Source: Protula sp. h YS-2021 | Taxonomy: Eukaryota > Annelida > Polychaeta > Sabellida > Serpulidae | Reading direction: 5' to 3' | Assembly (NCBI GenBank): GCA_949752745.1 | Contig: OX457031.1 | Coordinates: 1,556,765-1,620,764 of the forward strand | DNA length: 64,000 nt | Shown: positions 32,749 to 40,859 of the stretch, piece after piece | How the letters are laid out: the number at the start of each line of letters is the position of its first letter | Position numbering within the stretch: the first letter of the stretch is position 1 | The notes under the pieces: model-generated | What the model saw: the letters and a program-made list of their open reading frames with translations, nothing else | The model's database searches: none | What the model was told of the DNA's origin: nothing | Position numbers and translations under genes: made by a program

Positions 32749-33182
32749 ACACGAAGCAGATTGATGCCATATTGAGTCGTGATGTCATGACCAAAGACTT
32801 ATTTCAAGGTGTGTTTGCCATGGACCAGTTACCGTCTTTACAACGCGGCGCCTATGTGATCAACACAGACGATCAAGATGAACCAGGAGAACATTGGGTG
32901 GCAGTGTATTATGATAAAGACCCTGTGGAATATTTTGACTCTTATGGACTGTTCCCTCTCGATGATCGTTTAGACATGTTTTTAAGAAATGACTATATGT
33001 ATAATTCTATCTCATTACAAACGCCAATATCATCGTCATGTGGTTTTTATTGTGTATATTATATATTGCATAGAGCTCGAGGTCAGAGTATGTTTGATAT
33101 TGTGAATATATTAAAAAGAAAGGATGGTGATTTTATTGTAAAGGATTTTGTATATAGACATTATAAACCACTGTTTTATTAA
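32745..33182 (+). CDS. Polinton adenain-like cysteine protease
   Basis: 145 aa, a compact maturation protease related to adenovirus protease and Ulp1. The catalytic residues are visible: H50 (GEHWVAVYY), D65 (EYFDSYG), Q92 (SLQTPISS) and C99 (SSSCGFYCVYY). It cleaves virion precursors during assembly in related viruses. It is the last plus-strand gene and is followed by the likely poly(A) signal at 33,254. Confidence 0.93.
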   Translation: MNTKQIDAILSRDVMTKDLFQGVFAMDQLPSLQRGAYVINTDDQDEPGEHWVAVYYDKDPVEYFDSYGLFPLDDRLDMFLRNDYMYNSISLQTPISSSCGFYCVYYILHRARGQSMFDIVNILKRKDGDFIVKDFVYRHYKPLFY

Positions 33183-33260
33183 TGTTGTTGTTGTTATATT
33201 AGTTAAGTTGTAGTTAAGTTGTTATTGTTATATTAGTTAAGTTGTTGTTGTTAAATAAAA
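33183..33260 (+). terminator. 3' region of the capsid block with AATAAA
   Basis: Short GTTGTTGTTATATTAGTTAA repeats lead to AATAAA at 33,254-33,259, about 70 bp after the protease stop. This is the expected cleavage/polyadenylation signal for the plus-strand transcription unit. Confidence 0.6.
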
Positions 33261-33289
33261 CAAACCAAGTTTTCAAACAACTGTCTTGT

Positions 33290-33560
33290 TTATTGTGTTC
33301 TATTTACAAAGTTTACAAACACTATTTACAAACTCTTAACTACAAACGCTATTTACACTATTTACAAATTCTTAACTACAAATTCTATTTACACTATTTA
33401 CAAACTTTTATTTACAAATTCTATTTACACTATTTACAAATTCTTAACTACAAAGTCTATTTACACTATTTACAAACTTTTATTTACACTATTTACAAAG
33501 TTTACAAAGTCTATTTACAAACTCTTAACTACAAAGTCTATTTACAAAGTTTACAAAGTC
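33290..33560. repeat. CTATTTACAAA array between convergent genes
   Basis: Reiterated ATTTACAAA/CTATTTACACTATTTACA units, irregular spacing, in the zone where plus- and minus-strand genes converge. TTTATT at 33,409 and 33,480 provides AATAAA for the minus strand. A related TTTACAAAG array lies at 39,165-39,655, upstream of the polymerase. Confidence 0.85.
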
Positions 33561-33931
33561 TATTTACAATCACATTCATTTTTCAATACATTCATCAATG
33601 CATGCCATTCATTAGAATCTAAATTGATATAGTTATCATAGACATTACATCCGTGTTTGTAAATGCTATGAAAGCTCACATAACGCACATCACCAAACTT
33701 TATCACTTTCACAGTTACATGTTCAGACAGTTTCAGTTCATATCCTTCTTCATTTATGTCCATCACGCGCATAGGTTGTGGCAGCTCAATGGATTTGGTA
33801 CCCCGCATAAGTTGTATTCCATGCTCTTTGAATTCAAGCGTCAGGTTCTTTCCAATCCAATGCTTGCAACAGCGCGTTCCATTCCACGGTGCTGAGGGTG
33901 ATGATGTCGCAGTCTTCTGTAAGCTCGTCAT
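33560..33931 (-). CDS. PC4-like paralogue D (small Polinton protein)
   Basis: I set the start at the ATG at 33,931; an ATG at 33,949 is six codons earlier, and both overlap the upstream gene by about 100 bp. The N-terminal 25 residues may be non-authentic if a later start or splicing is used. The C-terminal half (YELKLSEHVTVKVI, DVRYVSFHSIY, YINLDSNEWHALM) is strikingly like residues 66-114 of the protein at 25,583 (DMRYVSF, INMNDGEW), linking the two ends of the element. The pattern is a strand-rich unit ending in a Leu..EW helix, as in PC4. Confidence 0.6.
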   Translation of the reverse strand: MTSLQKTATSSPSAPWNGTRCCKHWIGKNLTLEFKEHGIQLMRGTKSIELPQPMRVMDINEEGYELKLSEHVTVKVIKFGDVRYVSFHSIYKHGCNVYDNYINLDSNEWHALMNVLKNECDCK

Positions 33932-34178
33932 ATTGGCGAAATTGTACAAACACGTCTAGACCGTTCTCAGTCACACGCACTTCTAATTCATTTGAGACTG
34001 CTAGGAGAAAGCCGGGTATTCTCAACTTGTCTAGATGATCCTTCAACACGGATTGGTCATCAAGCGATAGGACGAGATACTGTCCAAAATGTCGTAGCAC
34101 AATATCATCACATAAGTTTCTCATGTATGAGAATCCATATGTCATGGGTTCATAATCCAACACATAGTCGTCTTCCAT
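33834..34178 (-). CDS. PC4-like paralogue C (114 aa)
   Basis: The start ATG lies 5 bp after the upstream stop. The second half has the shared unit: LEVRVTENGLDVFVQF, then IITLSTVEWNALLQAL. The N-terminus (MEDDYVLDYEPMTYGFSYM) is acidic. An N-terminal strand-rich part may be a second copy of the unit. A single-strand nucleic-acid-binding or transcriptional role is inferred only from the paralogue at 34,569. Confidence 0.55.
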   Translation of the reverse strand: MEDDYVLDYEPMTYGFSYMRNLCDDIVLRHFGQYLVLSLDDQSVLKDHLDKLRIPGFLLAVSNELEVRVTENGLDVFVQFRQYDELTEDCDIITLSTVEWNALLQALDWKEPDA

Positions 34179-34183
34179 CTTTC

Positions 34184-34555
34184 TTATACTCGGATGATGT
34201 CGAACAGCGGATGTTGTATCGCTTCTAGGAATCGTAGGATTGCGCGCCAGTTCTTGATATCAAAGAAGATCAACTGTGCATAGGGTGTATCTGGCACAAC
34301 TCCCTTATAATCCTTTGGATAATCCTGTAAAAGATTTCTACAGAATGTCACACGTATGTTAGAATCATATTCAGCTACCGTCACTTCCACTTTATTTTCA
34401 AGTCTACGTTTAAACCCAGGTTCAAGTGGTATGTTTTTAAAGTCTTTCCACACTTCAGGTTTAAACCGATGATAACTTGTCTTAGAATCTAGTATCACTT
34501 CATTCCTCTCATTGACAGTAAGGTAAACACCACCGTTCAGCCTGAGTGCATTCAT
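34184..34555 (-). CDS. PC4-like paralogue B (123 aa)
   Basis: 13 bp after the upstream gene's stop. It contains VEVTVAEYDSNIRVTFCRN and, near the C-terminus, LIFFDIKNWRAILRFLEAI, the same strand-then-Trp-helix ending as the neighbours. The N-terminal half (VYLTVNERNEVILDSK) may be a second diverged unit. Function unknown; the family link is an inference from pattern and position. Confidence 0.5.
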   Translation of the reverse strand: MNALRLNGGVYLTVNERNEVILDSKTSYHRFKPEVWKDFKNIPLEPGFKRRLENKVEVTVAEYDSNIRVTFCRNLLQDYPKDYKGVVPDTPYAQLIFFDIKNWRAILRFLEAIQHPLFDIIRV

Positions 34556-34568
34556 GATTGTTACCTTG

Positions 34569-34925
34569 TTATGACTTGTCGTCTTGTCTGCGAAGCCTTT
34601 TATCCACTTCTTTCACCTGCTTCTTCAGCATTTTCCATTCAGGTATTGTCAGCAAAATTCCCTTTTTTGTTGGACGGTTTTTTCCAGTCCCCTCATCTCT
34701 GAGGTATTTGCGAATGTTTATCACACCTTCATTACTTTGTTTCATAATCTTGATATACTTTCCATTGCCTAGAGAAAGCATTCCATCCCACGACTGTGGT
34801 GTTGGTGCCGTCGCCGTCGCCGTCTCCACTTTTAATTTCTTGATGGTAGTATCAGGATGTTTCACATTCATGTCTTTCACTGTATCAGCAAGAGTATCCA
34901 TATCCGTTGTTGCAGATCTTTTCAT
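34569..34925 (-). CDS. PC4-like single-stranded-DNA-binding protein (118 aa)
   Basis: The clearest PC4 (positive cofactor 4) match in the window. A basic/Thr-rich N-terminal tail leads to LGNGKYIKIMK, GVINIRKYLRDE, PTKKGILLTIPEWKML and a terminal Lys-rich helix, the same order as the beta-sheet and helix of PC4 domains. PC4 proteins bind single-stranded or melted DNA and act in transcription and replication, and homologues occur in large DNA viruses. Its position directly after the polymerase gene (55 bp) suggests a replication or transcription accessory. Confidence 0.72.
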   Translation of the reverse strand: MKRSATTDMDTLADTVKDMNVKHPDTTIKKLKVETATATAPTPQSWDGMLSLGNGKYIKIMKQSNEGVINIRKYLRDEGTGKNRPTKKGILLTIPEWKMLKKQVKEVDKRLRRQDDKS

Positions 34926-34980
34926 GTTGACGCTTCAGTGTTCACACCTCAACTGACTCTAAAGTTGAAGTATCTCCCCC

Positions 34981-36408
34981 TTATATACTGTAATGCCCAT
35001 GCGCCAAAGTGGAATAGCCATCACTCATCACATATCGCTTGTCATCAAAAGGAGAGAGAGCCACTTTCCTCAACTTCTCCGAGAAGATCTGGTGGTCATG
35101 ACTTCGAATGATGTGCCCTGTAGTCATCGTTTGCGTTTGGTTGAACAAACTGTCTCTATACTGCTGATGTTTCATCCGTCTTTGACACGCGCGAGTGATG
35201 CCTTTGGCCGTACGTTTTTCTTTCCCACCATATATCATACTATACATTTTCGGTCGAAGTCCAACAAACTCTTCAATGGGAATGCCCGCCGTCTCATCTT
35301 TCATTTTCCCAAGCACTTTCTTGTTCACGTTGGAATGCAGGAAATGATCTGGGGGATAGTCACTTGTGTCGAACAAGTCGGCATCTTCCTGCATGTCTTT
35401 GTAGATATCGTCCGTTTCTATGTCATAACATAGACTGTCGGTGTCGCTGAACAAGAGTTTGGCGTCGGGATACTTGGTCATGATGTAGTTGTAATGAAAG
35501 TGAAACATGAGCACCTTGCTGAGGTCGAGAATGGTGAAACCAACTTGAATGGGTTTATCCAGAAGCAGATCCACTTTGCGCAAATGTACCGCGGTCAAAT
35601 CTTCGTTGAAAATTCTAAATTTGTGGAAGGAAGGTTTGGCCACAAGTTTCTTGAACCGCTTTTCCTGGTGAACAAGTTCCACATTGATGCGTTTTCTTAC
35701 ATTTTCCATGGTTTTGCCAAACACAGAGTTGTTCATCAGTTTGAAAAAGTCTTTCTCAAACGGGTTCTTGGCCAACTTTCTCTCTTCCGTGTTCAAGGAG
35801 ATGTATTTTGCCAACCATTTGCTCTGTGCAAACATGATGGCACGGTGCACCTTCGTGACTTTCAATCCCAGTGAGACATATTGCTGTAAATTTCTATAAT
35901 GAAGCACATATTTCTTCTTGTCACACAGGTTGGGAATGAGCTTTTCACTAGGTTTACATTTCATGTTTAGATCTTTCCGCAGCTTCTGACTATGTTTTGA
36001 CAATTCTCCCACTTTGACACATTTCCGTTCTGGAGCCACTGGGTAGTGATTATGACGATCATGAATTGAATATGGGTATTCCAAATCCACTTCTAAAATG
36101 TACCCAATCTCGTCATCTTCATCCACAGCCATAAAGTCAATGGATTCTGGCTCGCTCACCCACATAAATCCACTTTCCGGCATGCTTTGCGACATGGCCC
36201 AGCCATACAAGTTGTTTGCATCCAGGTAAGTCAAGTAGTTGGTAGGTTTCCTGGGATTGTAATCTGGTACGTAGGGGTTATTTGCTTTCGCATACTTGTG
36301 TGTGATGACAGATATTCCTCCACGTAGACCTTGTTCAACCATTTGGTACATGTCAATGTCGTTGATCAATTCCAATTTCACCTTTGTCGCTTTTAACATG
36401 GCATCCCA
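34981..36408 (-). pseudogene. Protein-primed DNA polymerase B, C-terminal half
   Basis: Continues in the same frame behind the TAG at 36,409-36,411. The first ATG after the break is at 36,399 (472 aa). It contains polymerase motif A (YLDANNLYGWAMSQ), motif B (KLMNNSVFGKTMEN) and motif C (FSDTDSL), i.e. the palm/fingers catalytic centre, and the C-terminal thumb region, with intact frame and normal end. It lacks any exonuclease, so it cannot replace the whole enzyme unless translated with the upstream half. Read-through, reinitiation or a dead copy are all possible. Confidence 0.9.
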
Positions 36409-38676
36409 CTACAGTCCTGGCGCTGTATAGTAGTGAGCAGGATCTAATTCATACGTGTTGAGACATACGTGACGAAAGTTTTCAAACACGTCAGCCAGCA
36501 GCAACACATCTGATTTCAGGTATAGGTCATGGTATTCGCCAAATGTAGTACAGTGGAATGTTTCCCACACCTTCTGCGCATGCGCATAATCTTCATCGCT
36601 AATGTCTTCTTCACTGAGCAGACTGTAAAACTTGTCCTTGGACGGCAGTTGTGTTTCAGCAAACTTGGATGGCTCATCCACGTAATCGTAGGGGTACACT
36701 CCCTTTCTCAACAGTAACTCTTGTTGGTCACTATCGTGAATGTGTGACGTCATGTGATAAAAGTTGTCTTTCCCTTCTGCTGCCAGGTTGGAGACCAACT
36801 TCTGTAGAGAGGTACTCATGAACTGAAAGCTGTCTGTAAATTTCAGATTGCTCATGGTGAATGCAATATATTTCTCAACGGTGTTGGGAATGACTGTAAT
36901 CCTTTCGTTTTTGAACTTTCCAATTTCTTCCATGATCAAATGGCTGTCGTAGCCTCGTAAATTGTGGAAAAAGACAGGAATGATGAAAGAATCTTCAACA
37001 TCCTGCTTATCCTTTCGAAATCGAAATTGCAAATTGCATTCATTATGTGCAGCTCCACGGTATTTGCCATTGATATGGTCATGATCTCTCACACGATCTG
37101 CTCCTAGAGGCTCATGACAAATGTAACAATCCGTAGCGCTCTTATAATGCTCTTCATCTTCATGAGTCATCACCATTTTCTTTTTCTGTTGTAAACCGTG
37201 TACAATACGATCACGTTCATATACCATATGGTCTAAAAAGACTTTCACAGCATTATCTCCTCGATACACGACTGGAGCACGTGTATCATACTGGCTGACA
37301 ACCACATAGGCAAAGCTGTTTGGACGATGATGCTGATACTTGTCTCCTTCATGCTTTTTCGTGAAGCATTCAAAGTCTGCATAAATGACAAACGGCGCTC
37401 GCTGTTGTTTGGCTACATTCTTGAACTTGATAAAAGGTTCCTTGGGGAATGATAAACGTTGTGCGCCGTGCTTACCACACACTTCACGATGCTTGTCTAA
37501 CAGATCTTGTCGTATAAACCCGTGAAGACAGTTGAAACAATAAAATGCTGCAGTCTTACGCTTTGATCGATAAGCCATCAGTCTGCTGAAATTCTTGATG
37601 AGGCAGTAATGTCTTGTCTTGTCATTGCTAATCAAAAGCAAGTTGATTTCTCTCGCGCTGTTGGCGCTGTTGGCGCTGGTGTTTCGGCTGAGTTGTATGG
37701 GAACAACGACATCATGTTCATATCCAAACACGTTAATGGACACATCATTCTCCTTTTCAAACTTTGGAATGTCTGTAATCGGTGTTGGAAATGTCATGCC
37801 TTCTACCTTCAATTCGTTCTCAAATGCTTTGTATTGATGCACACGCTGTAGGTTATTGCTTGATGAAGGGTGAAGGTGAGCCAATACAGACCATAAGAAG
37901 CACTTGTTGTCTTTATTCTGAATGTTTAGCACCGCCTTTGTACTCTTTACTTTCTTCGGTAGTGGGATAAAACTGCTCGCTTCCAGTGGCGCTGACGTAG
38001 CTGTATGCACTTCAATGAATAATATGTTATCCAACACCCAGCCAGAACCTTGTCGCTCATGTTCATCAAACCTGGTAAACAATTCTTTATAGGCTTCTGG
38101 CAAGTCCTTCTCAATATCCGTTGGATTGTATGCTGCATATGTCGGACTACTGATGAAGGCATTATCCACTTGTTCTACCATCACACCTTCAACATTTGGT
38201 GTCATTTTCTTGAAGCGTGCATGTACCACAATGTACCATTTCATGCCATGGTTTAGCGTTTCTAGCAAATGTCTCTTGATTCTATTCTCTTGTTGTCGCA
38301 TTTCGAGTAGCAAATCTGATCCATCTTCAGGCTCAAACCGTCTTTCCTGCGCGTTTTCACCAAGACTCACTCTTCTGCCTCTGCCTACTTGTCCTGTCTC
38401 TTTCTTTCTTTGTTCTTCATGAGACACATTTTCCATCTCAGCACATGCATGCGTCTCAAATGCATCCAAAGATGGAAATATTTTAATACATTCACCGCAG
38501 AGGACTGGATCAGGTCTTTCAACATCATCTTGTAAGGTCTTTCGTCTCTTGACTTCAATCTGCTCAACAAGCTCTTCACGAGCACGTTTCAACCTAGCTG
38601 GTTTACATCTATGTGTCACGAACACTTCCAGAGATGGAAATGTCACATCGCATTCATGACAGTAGACTGTTGCCAT
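36409..38676 (-). pseudogene. Protein-primed DNA polymerase B, N-terminal half
   Basis: I chose the ATG at 38,676 (Kozak ACAACGATGG) because the frame upstream has only a GTG. 755 aa up to TAG. Two Cys/His zinc-finger-like motifs (residues 6-24 and 60-78) are followed by a long N-terminal region. Exonuclease motif I is YADFEC (about 432-437). Next come an HNH/endonuclease VII-like insert (CYIC, DHDHINGKYRG, HNECN, about 517-547) and exonuclease motifs II (FFHNLRGYDSHL) and III (YLKSDVLLLAD, about 719). The stop interrupts the enzyme before the polymerase palm. Everything else is intact, so the loss is recent or suppressed. Confidence 0.92.
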
Positions 38677-38736
38677 CGTTGTTGTTTCTTCAACTGCTAG
38701 AACTGAAATGAAGTAAAATATACGTTTCACTCTTCC

Positions 38737-38743
38737 TTTTATA
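38737..38743 (-). promoter_or_regulatory. TATA box, proximal polymerase promoter
   Basis: TATAAAA on the minus strand (GTGGTATAAAAGGAAGAG), about 60 bp before the polymerase ATG, followed at the usual distance by GTGAAACG. It belongs to a module repeated at 38,801-38,892 (TTTCACTC, CTTTTATACYACTTC, TGGTGTGT, ACTCAGCAGAAT). Confidence 0.65.
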
Positions 38744-38812
38744 CCACTTCAATGGTGTGTTAACTCAGCAGAATGTATCACTAGTTGACTAGTTGACATG
38801 TTTCACTCATGC

Positions 38813-38819
38813 TTTTATA
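38813..38819 (-). promoter_or_regulatory. TATA box, second copy of the promoter module
   Basis: TATAAAA on the minus strand (AGTAGTATAAAAGCATGAG), 76 bp upstream of the proximal box, in a diverged tandem copy of the same module. Confidence 0.55.
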
Positions 38820-38875
38820 CTACTTCCATGTAATCAAAATATGGTGTGTAACTTTGTTCAAAAATTGTTTAAAAA

Positions 38876-38888
38876 TGCTGACTCAGCA
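38876..38888. promoter_or_regulatory. Maf recognition element (T-MARE) palindrome
   Basis: TGCTGACTCAGCA, a perfect match to the 13-bp MARE consensus bound by Maf/CNC-bZIP dimers; it also contains the AP-1 core TGACTCA. It lies 57 bp beyond the second TATA box. Related ACTCAGCAGA half sites accompany the other promoters of the element. Binding is inferred. Confidence 0.55.
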
Positions 38889-38892
38889 GAAT

Positions 38893-39164
38893 TTTACTTG
38901 TGTATATGAATATCTCACTTACAGTTGTACAGCTGTTATACAGCAGAGACATCTAGCGGTGAAGTTAAATGGTCTGCCAAATGGTATTCATCCGCGAAGA
39001 AGCACTGTAATGGCGGTAAAAATGCATACAGCCAGCTGCGCAAATAGCCTATGACTACTTTATAACAAAACTTTACATAAAACTGAATCAAATGGTGAAA
39101 TTTTCATATAAATCGACCAAGTATAACGAAAGGTATTGTTTTACAAAGTTTCAATTCAGTAAAT
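38893..39164. other. Upstream region of the polymerase, no gene
   Basis: AT-rich unique sequence between the promoter modules and the TTTACAAAG array; nothing else recognised. Confidence 0.4.
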
Positions 39165-39655
39165 AACCAAAGTTTGTTTACAAAGTTTGTTTACAAAGTT
39201 TGTTTATAAAGTTTGTTTACAAATTTTCAATTATGTAAATAAGTCAAGTTTGTTTTCAAAGTTTGCTTACAAATTTTGTTTATAAAGTTTGTTTATAAAG
39301 TTTGTTTACAAAGTTTGTTTACAAAGTTTGTTTACAAAGTTTGTTTACAAATTTTGTTTATAAAGTTTGTTTACAAAGTTTGTTTACAAATTTTATTTAT
39401 AAAGTTTGTTTATAAAGTTTGTTTACAAAGTTTGTTTACAAAGTTTCAATTATGCAAATAACTAAAGTTTGGTTACACAGTTTGTTTACAAAGTTTGTTT
39501 ACAAAGTTTGTTTACAAAGTTTCAATTATGCTAATAACTAAAGTTTGTTTACACAGTTTGTTTACAAAGTTTGTTTACAAAGTTTCAATTATGCAAATAA
39601 CTAAAGTTTGTTTACAAAGTTTGTTTACAAAGTTCACTTTTTATTTATAAAGTTT
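39165..39655. repeat. GTTTGTTTACAAA array
   Basis: About 35 reiterations of GTTTACAAA/GTTTATAAA with 11-13 bp spacing, interrupted by TTCAATTATGCAAATAACTA spacers. Each unit holds TGTTTAC, the core forkhead-type binding sequence. It shares the TTTACAAA core with the array at 33,290-33,560. False open frames run through it. Confidence 0.9.
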
Positions 39656-39769
39656 CAATAAACACTTACCGAAATAGTTGTCACTGGATGTCATCCCTGG
39701 ATCTGATGTGATCCAATTGCTTCCTTGCTCCACTCACCGAAATGACTGTCACTGCTGGATGCTCATCCC

Positions 39770-39776
39770 TTATATA
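39770..39776 (-). promoter_or_regulatory. TATA-like box near the right end
   Basis: GGGGTATATAAGGGATG on the minus strand, 50-110 bp inside the subterminal array. It points towards the polymerase and lies about 100 bp upstream of the candidate splice donor at 39,669. Confidence 0.45.
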
Positions 39777-39824
39777 CCCCTCTGATGGAACTGAAGCTGA
39801 CTTGACAGAATGTTGCTCGCCCAG

Positions 39825-40092
39825 GGGGGGGGGGGGGTGGGGGGGGTGGTCGAAAAAATGAAAAATGTTCAGAATCGTCTGAAACGGATAAATATGCAAA
39901 AATCACAATTTCGAGGGGGGGGGGGGTCGGTCGAAAAAATGAAAAATGTTCAGAATCGTCTGAAACGGATAAATATGCAAAAATCACAATTTCGAGGGGG
40001 GGGGGGGGCGGTCGACCCAAAAAATGAAAAATGTTCAGAATCGTCTGAAACGGATAAATATGCAAAAATCTCAATTTCGGGGGGGGGGGGGA
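39825..40092 (-). repeat. Polinton right subterminal array
   Basis: Three copies of the poly-C/CTCGAAATTGTG...TCATTTTTT unit in inverted orientation relative to 24,480-25,283. The innermost G tract is the longest. The outermost copy has a change (AAATCTCAATTTCGG) also absent from the left array. Confidence 0.95.
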
Positions 40093-40108
40093 GGTCATCA
40101 GTTTTTAG

Positions 40109-40467
40109 TGTTGCCATGGTTACACTGATTGACAGGTGGAGTGCGTTGGCTTCATGATGATTGACTCGGCCAACACTATCAAACAACTTTCGCTCCAGAC
40201 TTTCGCTCCAGACTTTCGCTCCAGACTTTCGCTCCAGACAGTATGACGTCATCATGACGTCATTATAACCTCATGGATGGCCGCGCCTATCCTAACGCTT
40301 ATCATGACTTCCGCTCCAGACAACACTTCCGGTCCAGACGCTATGACGTCACTTCCAGACAGTATGACGTCATAAAGTGGGCCAGAAATCCGCTCCAGAC
40401 ATGATGACGTCACTTCCAGACAGTATGACGTCACAAAGTGGGGCAGAACCCCTCTTTTCATACTACT
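40109..40467 (-). repeat. Polinton right terminal inverted repeat
   Basis: Reverse complement of 24,103-24,457, few differences apart from an expanded run of four GACTTTCGCTCCA units (two at the left end) and a different CRE spacing. Six TGACGTCA sites. Ends CATACTACT at 40,467. Confidence 0.95.
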
Positions 40468-40473
40468 TCCATG
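40468..40473. repeat. Polinton target-site duplication, right copy
   Basis: TCCATG, identical to 24,097-24,102. Confidence 0.95.
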
Positions 40474-40859
40474 CTATTTAACGAGCAGCTGTAATTTTAT
40501 GACAGTTACTTACAGACCAGTTCCAGGTTTTATACAGGCTATTTATCGCGCAATTGTTACTTTTCTACGGCTTTTTGGCCAACAGCTGTTGCTTTTATAT
40601 AGGTTTTTTACTGAATAGCTGTAATCTTATAAAATTTTATAATTTTCCTTTTTAAAAGAGAAATGTAACGGTGTTAAATGTGCGTAATTGTACAATGAAA
40701 CAACATGAATTAAATGCTTCAAGAAAATGTAATGTGGATGAGATGTTTGAAAATATAAAAGCGCAGTAAAGCTGATAATTTTTTGTATACCTCACGACAT
40801 TTATATAGCATCAGAATTAGTTGTAAATTTGAACTTAAAATCGGTGAGTTCTAAATAAG
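40474..40859. other. Gene-free right flank of the Polinton
   Basis: AT-rich unique host sequence; no exon or repeat recognised. Confidence 0.45.

Larger units (their letters stand above)
38703..39669 (-). other. Candidate 5'-UTR intron of the polymerase gene
   Basis: On the minus strand, TTTCG|GTAAGTG at 39,669 is a strong donor and TTTTACTTCATTTCAG ending at 38,703 a good acceptor, 26 bp before the polymerase ATG. Together with a TATA box at 39,770-39,776 this would give a short non-coding first exon and an intron of about 967 bp. The nearer TATA boxes at 38,737 and 38,813 could be alternative promoters. Confidence 0.35.
24103..40467. mobile_element. Complete Polinton/Maverick element (16,365 bp)
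   Basis: Both ends start 5'-AGTAGTATGAAAAGAGGGG reading inward. They are flanked by a perfect 6-bp duplication and enclose the full Polinton set: DDE integrase, packaging ATPase, protease, minor and major capsid proteins and protein-primed DNA polymerase B. Length and gene order (integrase-to-protease block on plus, polymerase on minus) fit the family's usual 15-20 kb. Nearly all frames are intact; the exception is one nonsense codon in the polymerase. The intact frames and clean target duplication imply a recent insertion. Because a morphogenesis module is present, the element may be the integrated form of an adintovirus-like virus (inference). Confidence 0.97.

Noticed and set aside
34993..35899. 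Plus-strand frames of 70-146 codons opposite the polymerase
   Set aside because: Shadows of the polymerase coding strand; no own domain, promoter or conserved motif.
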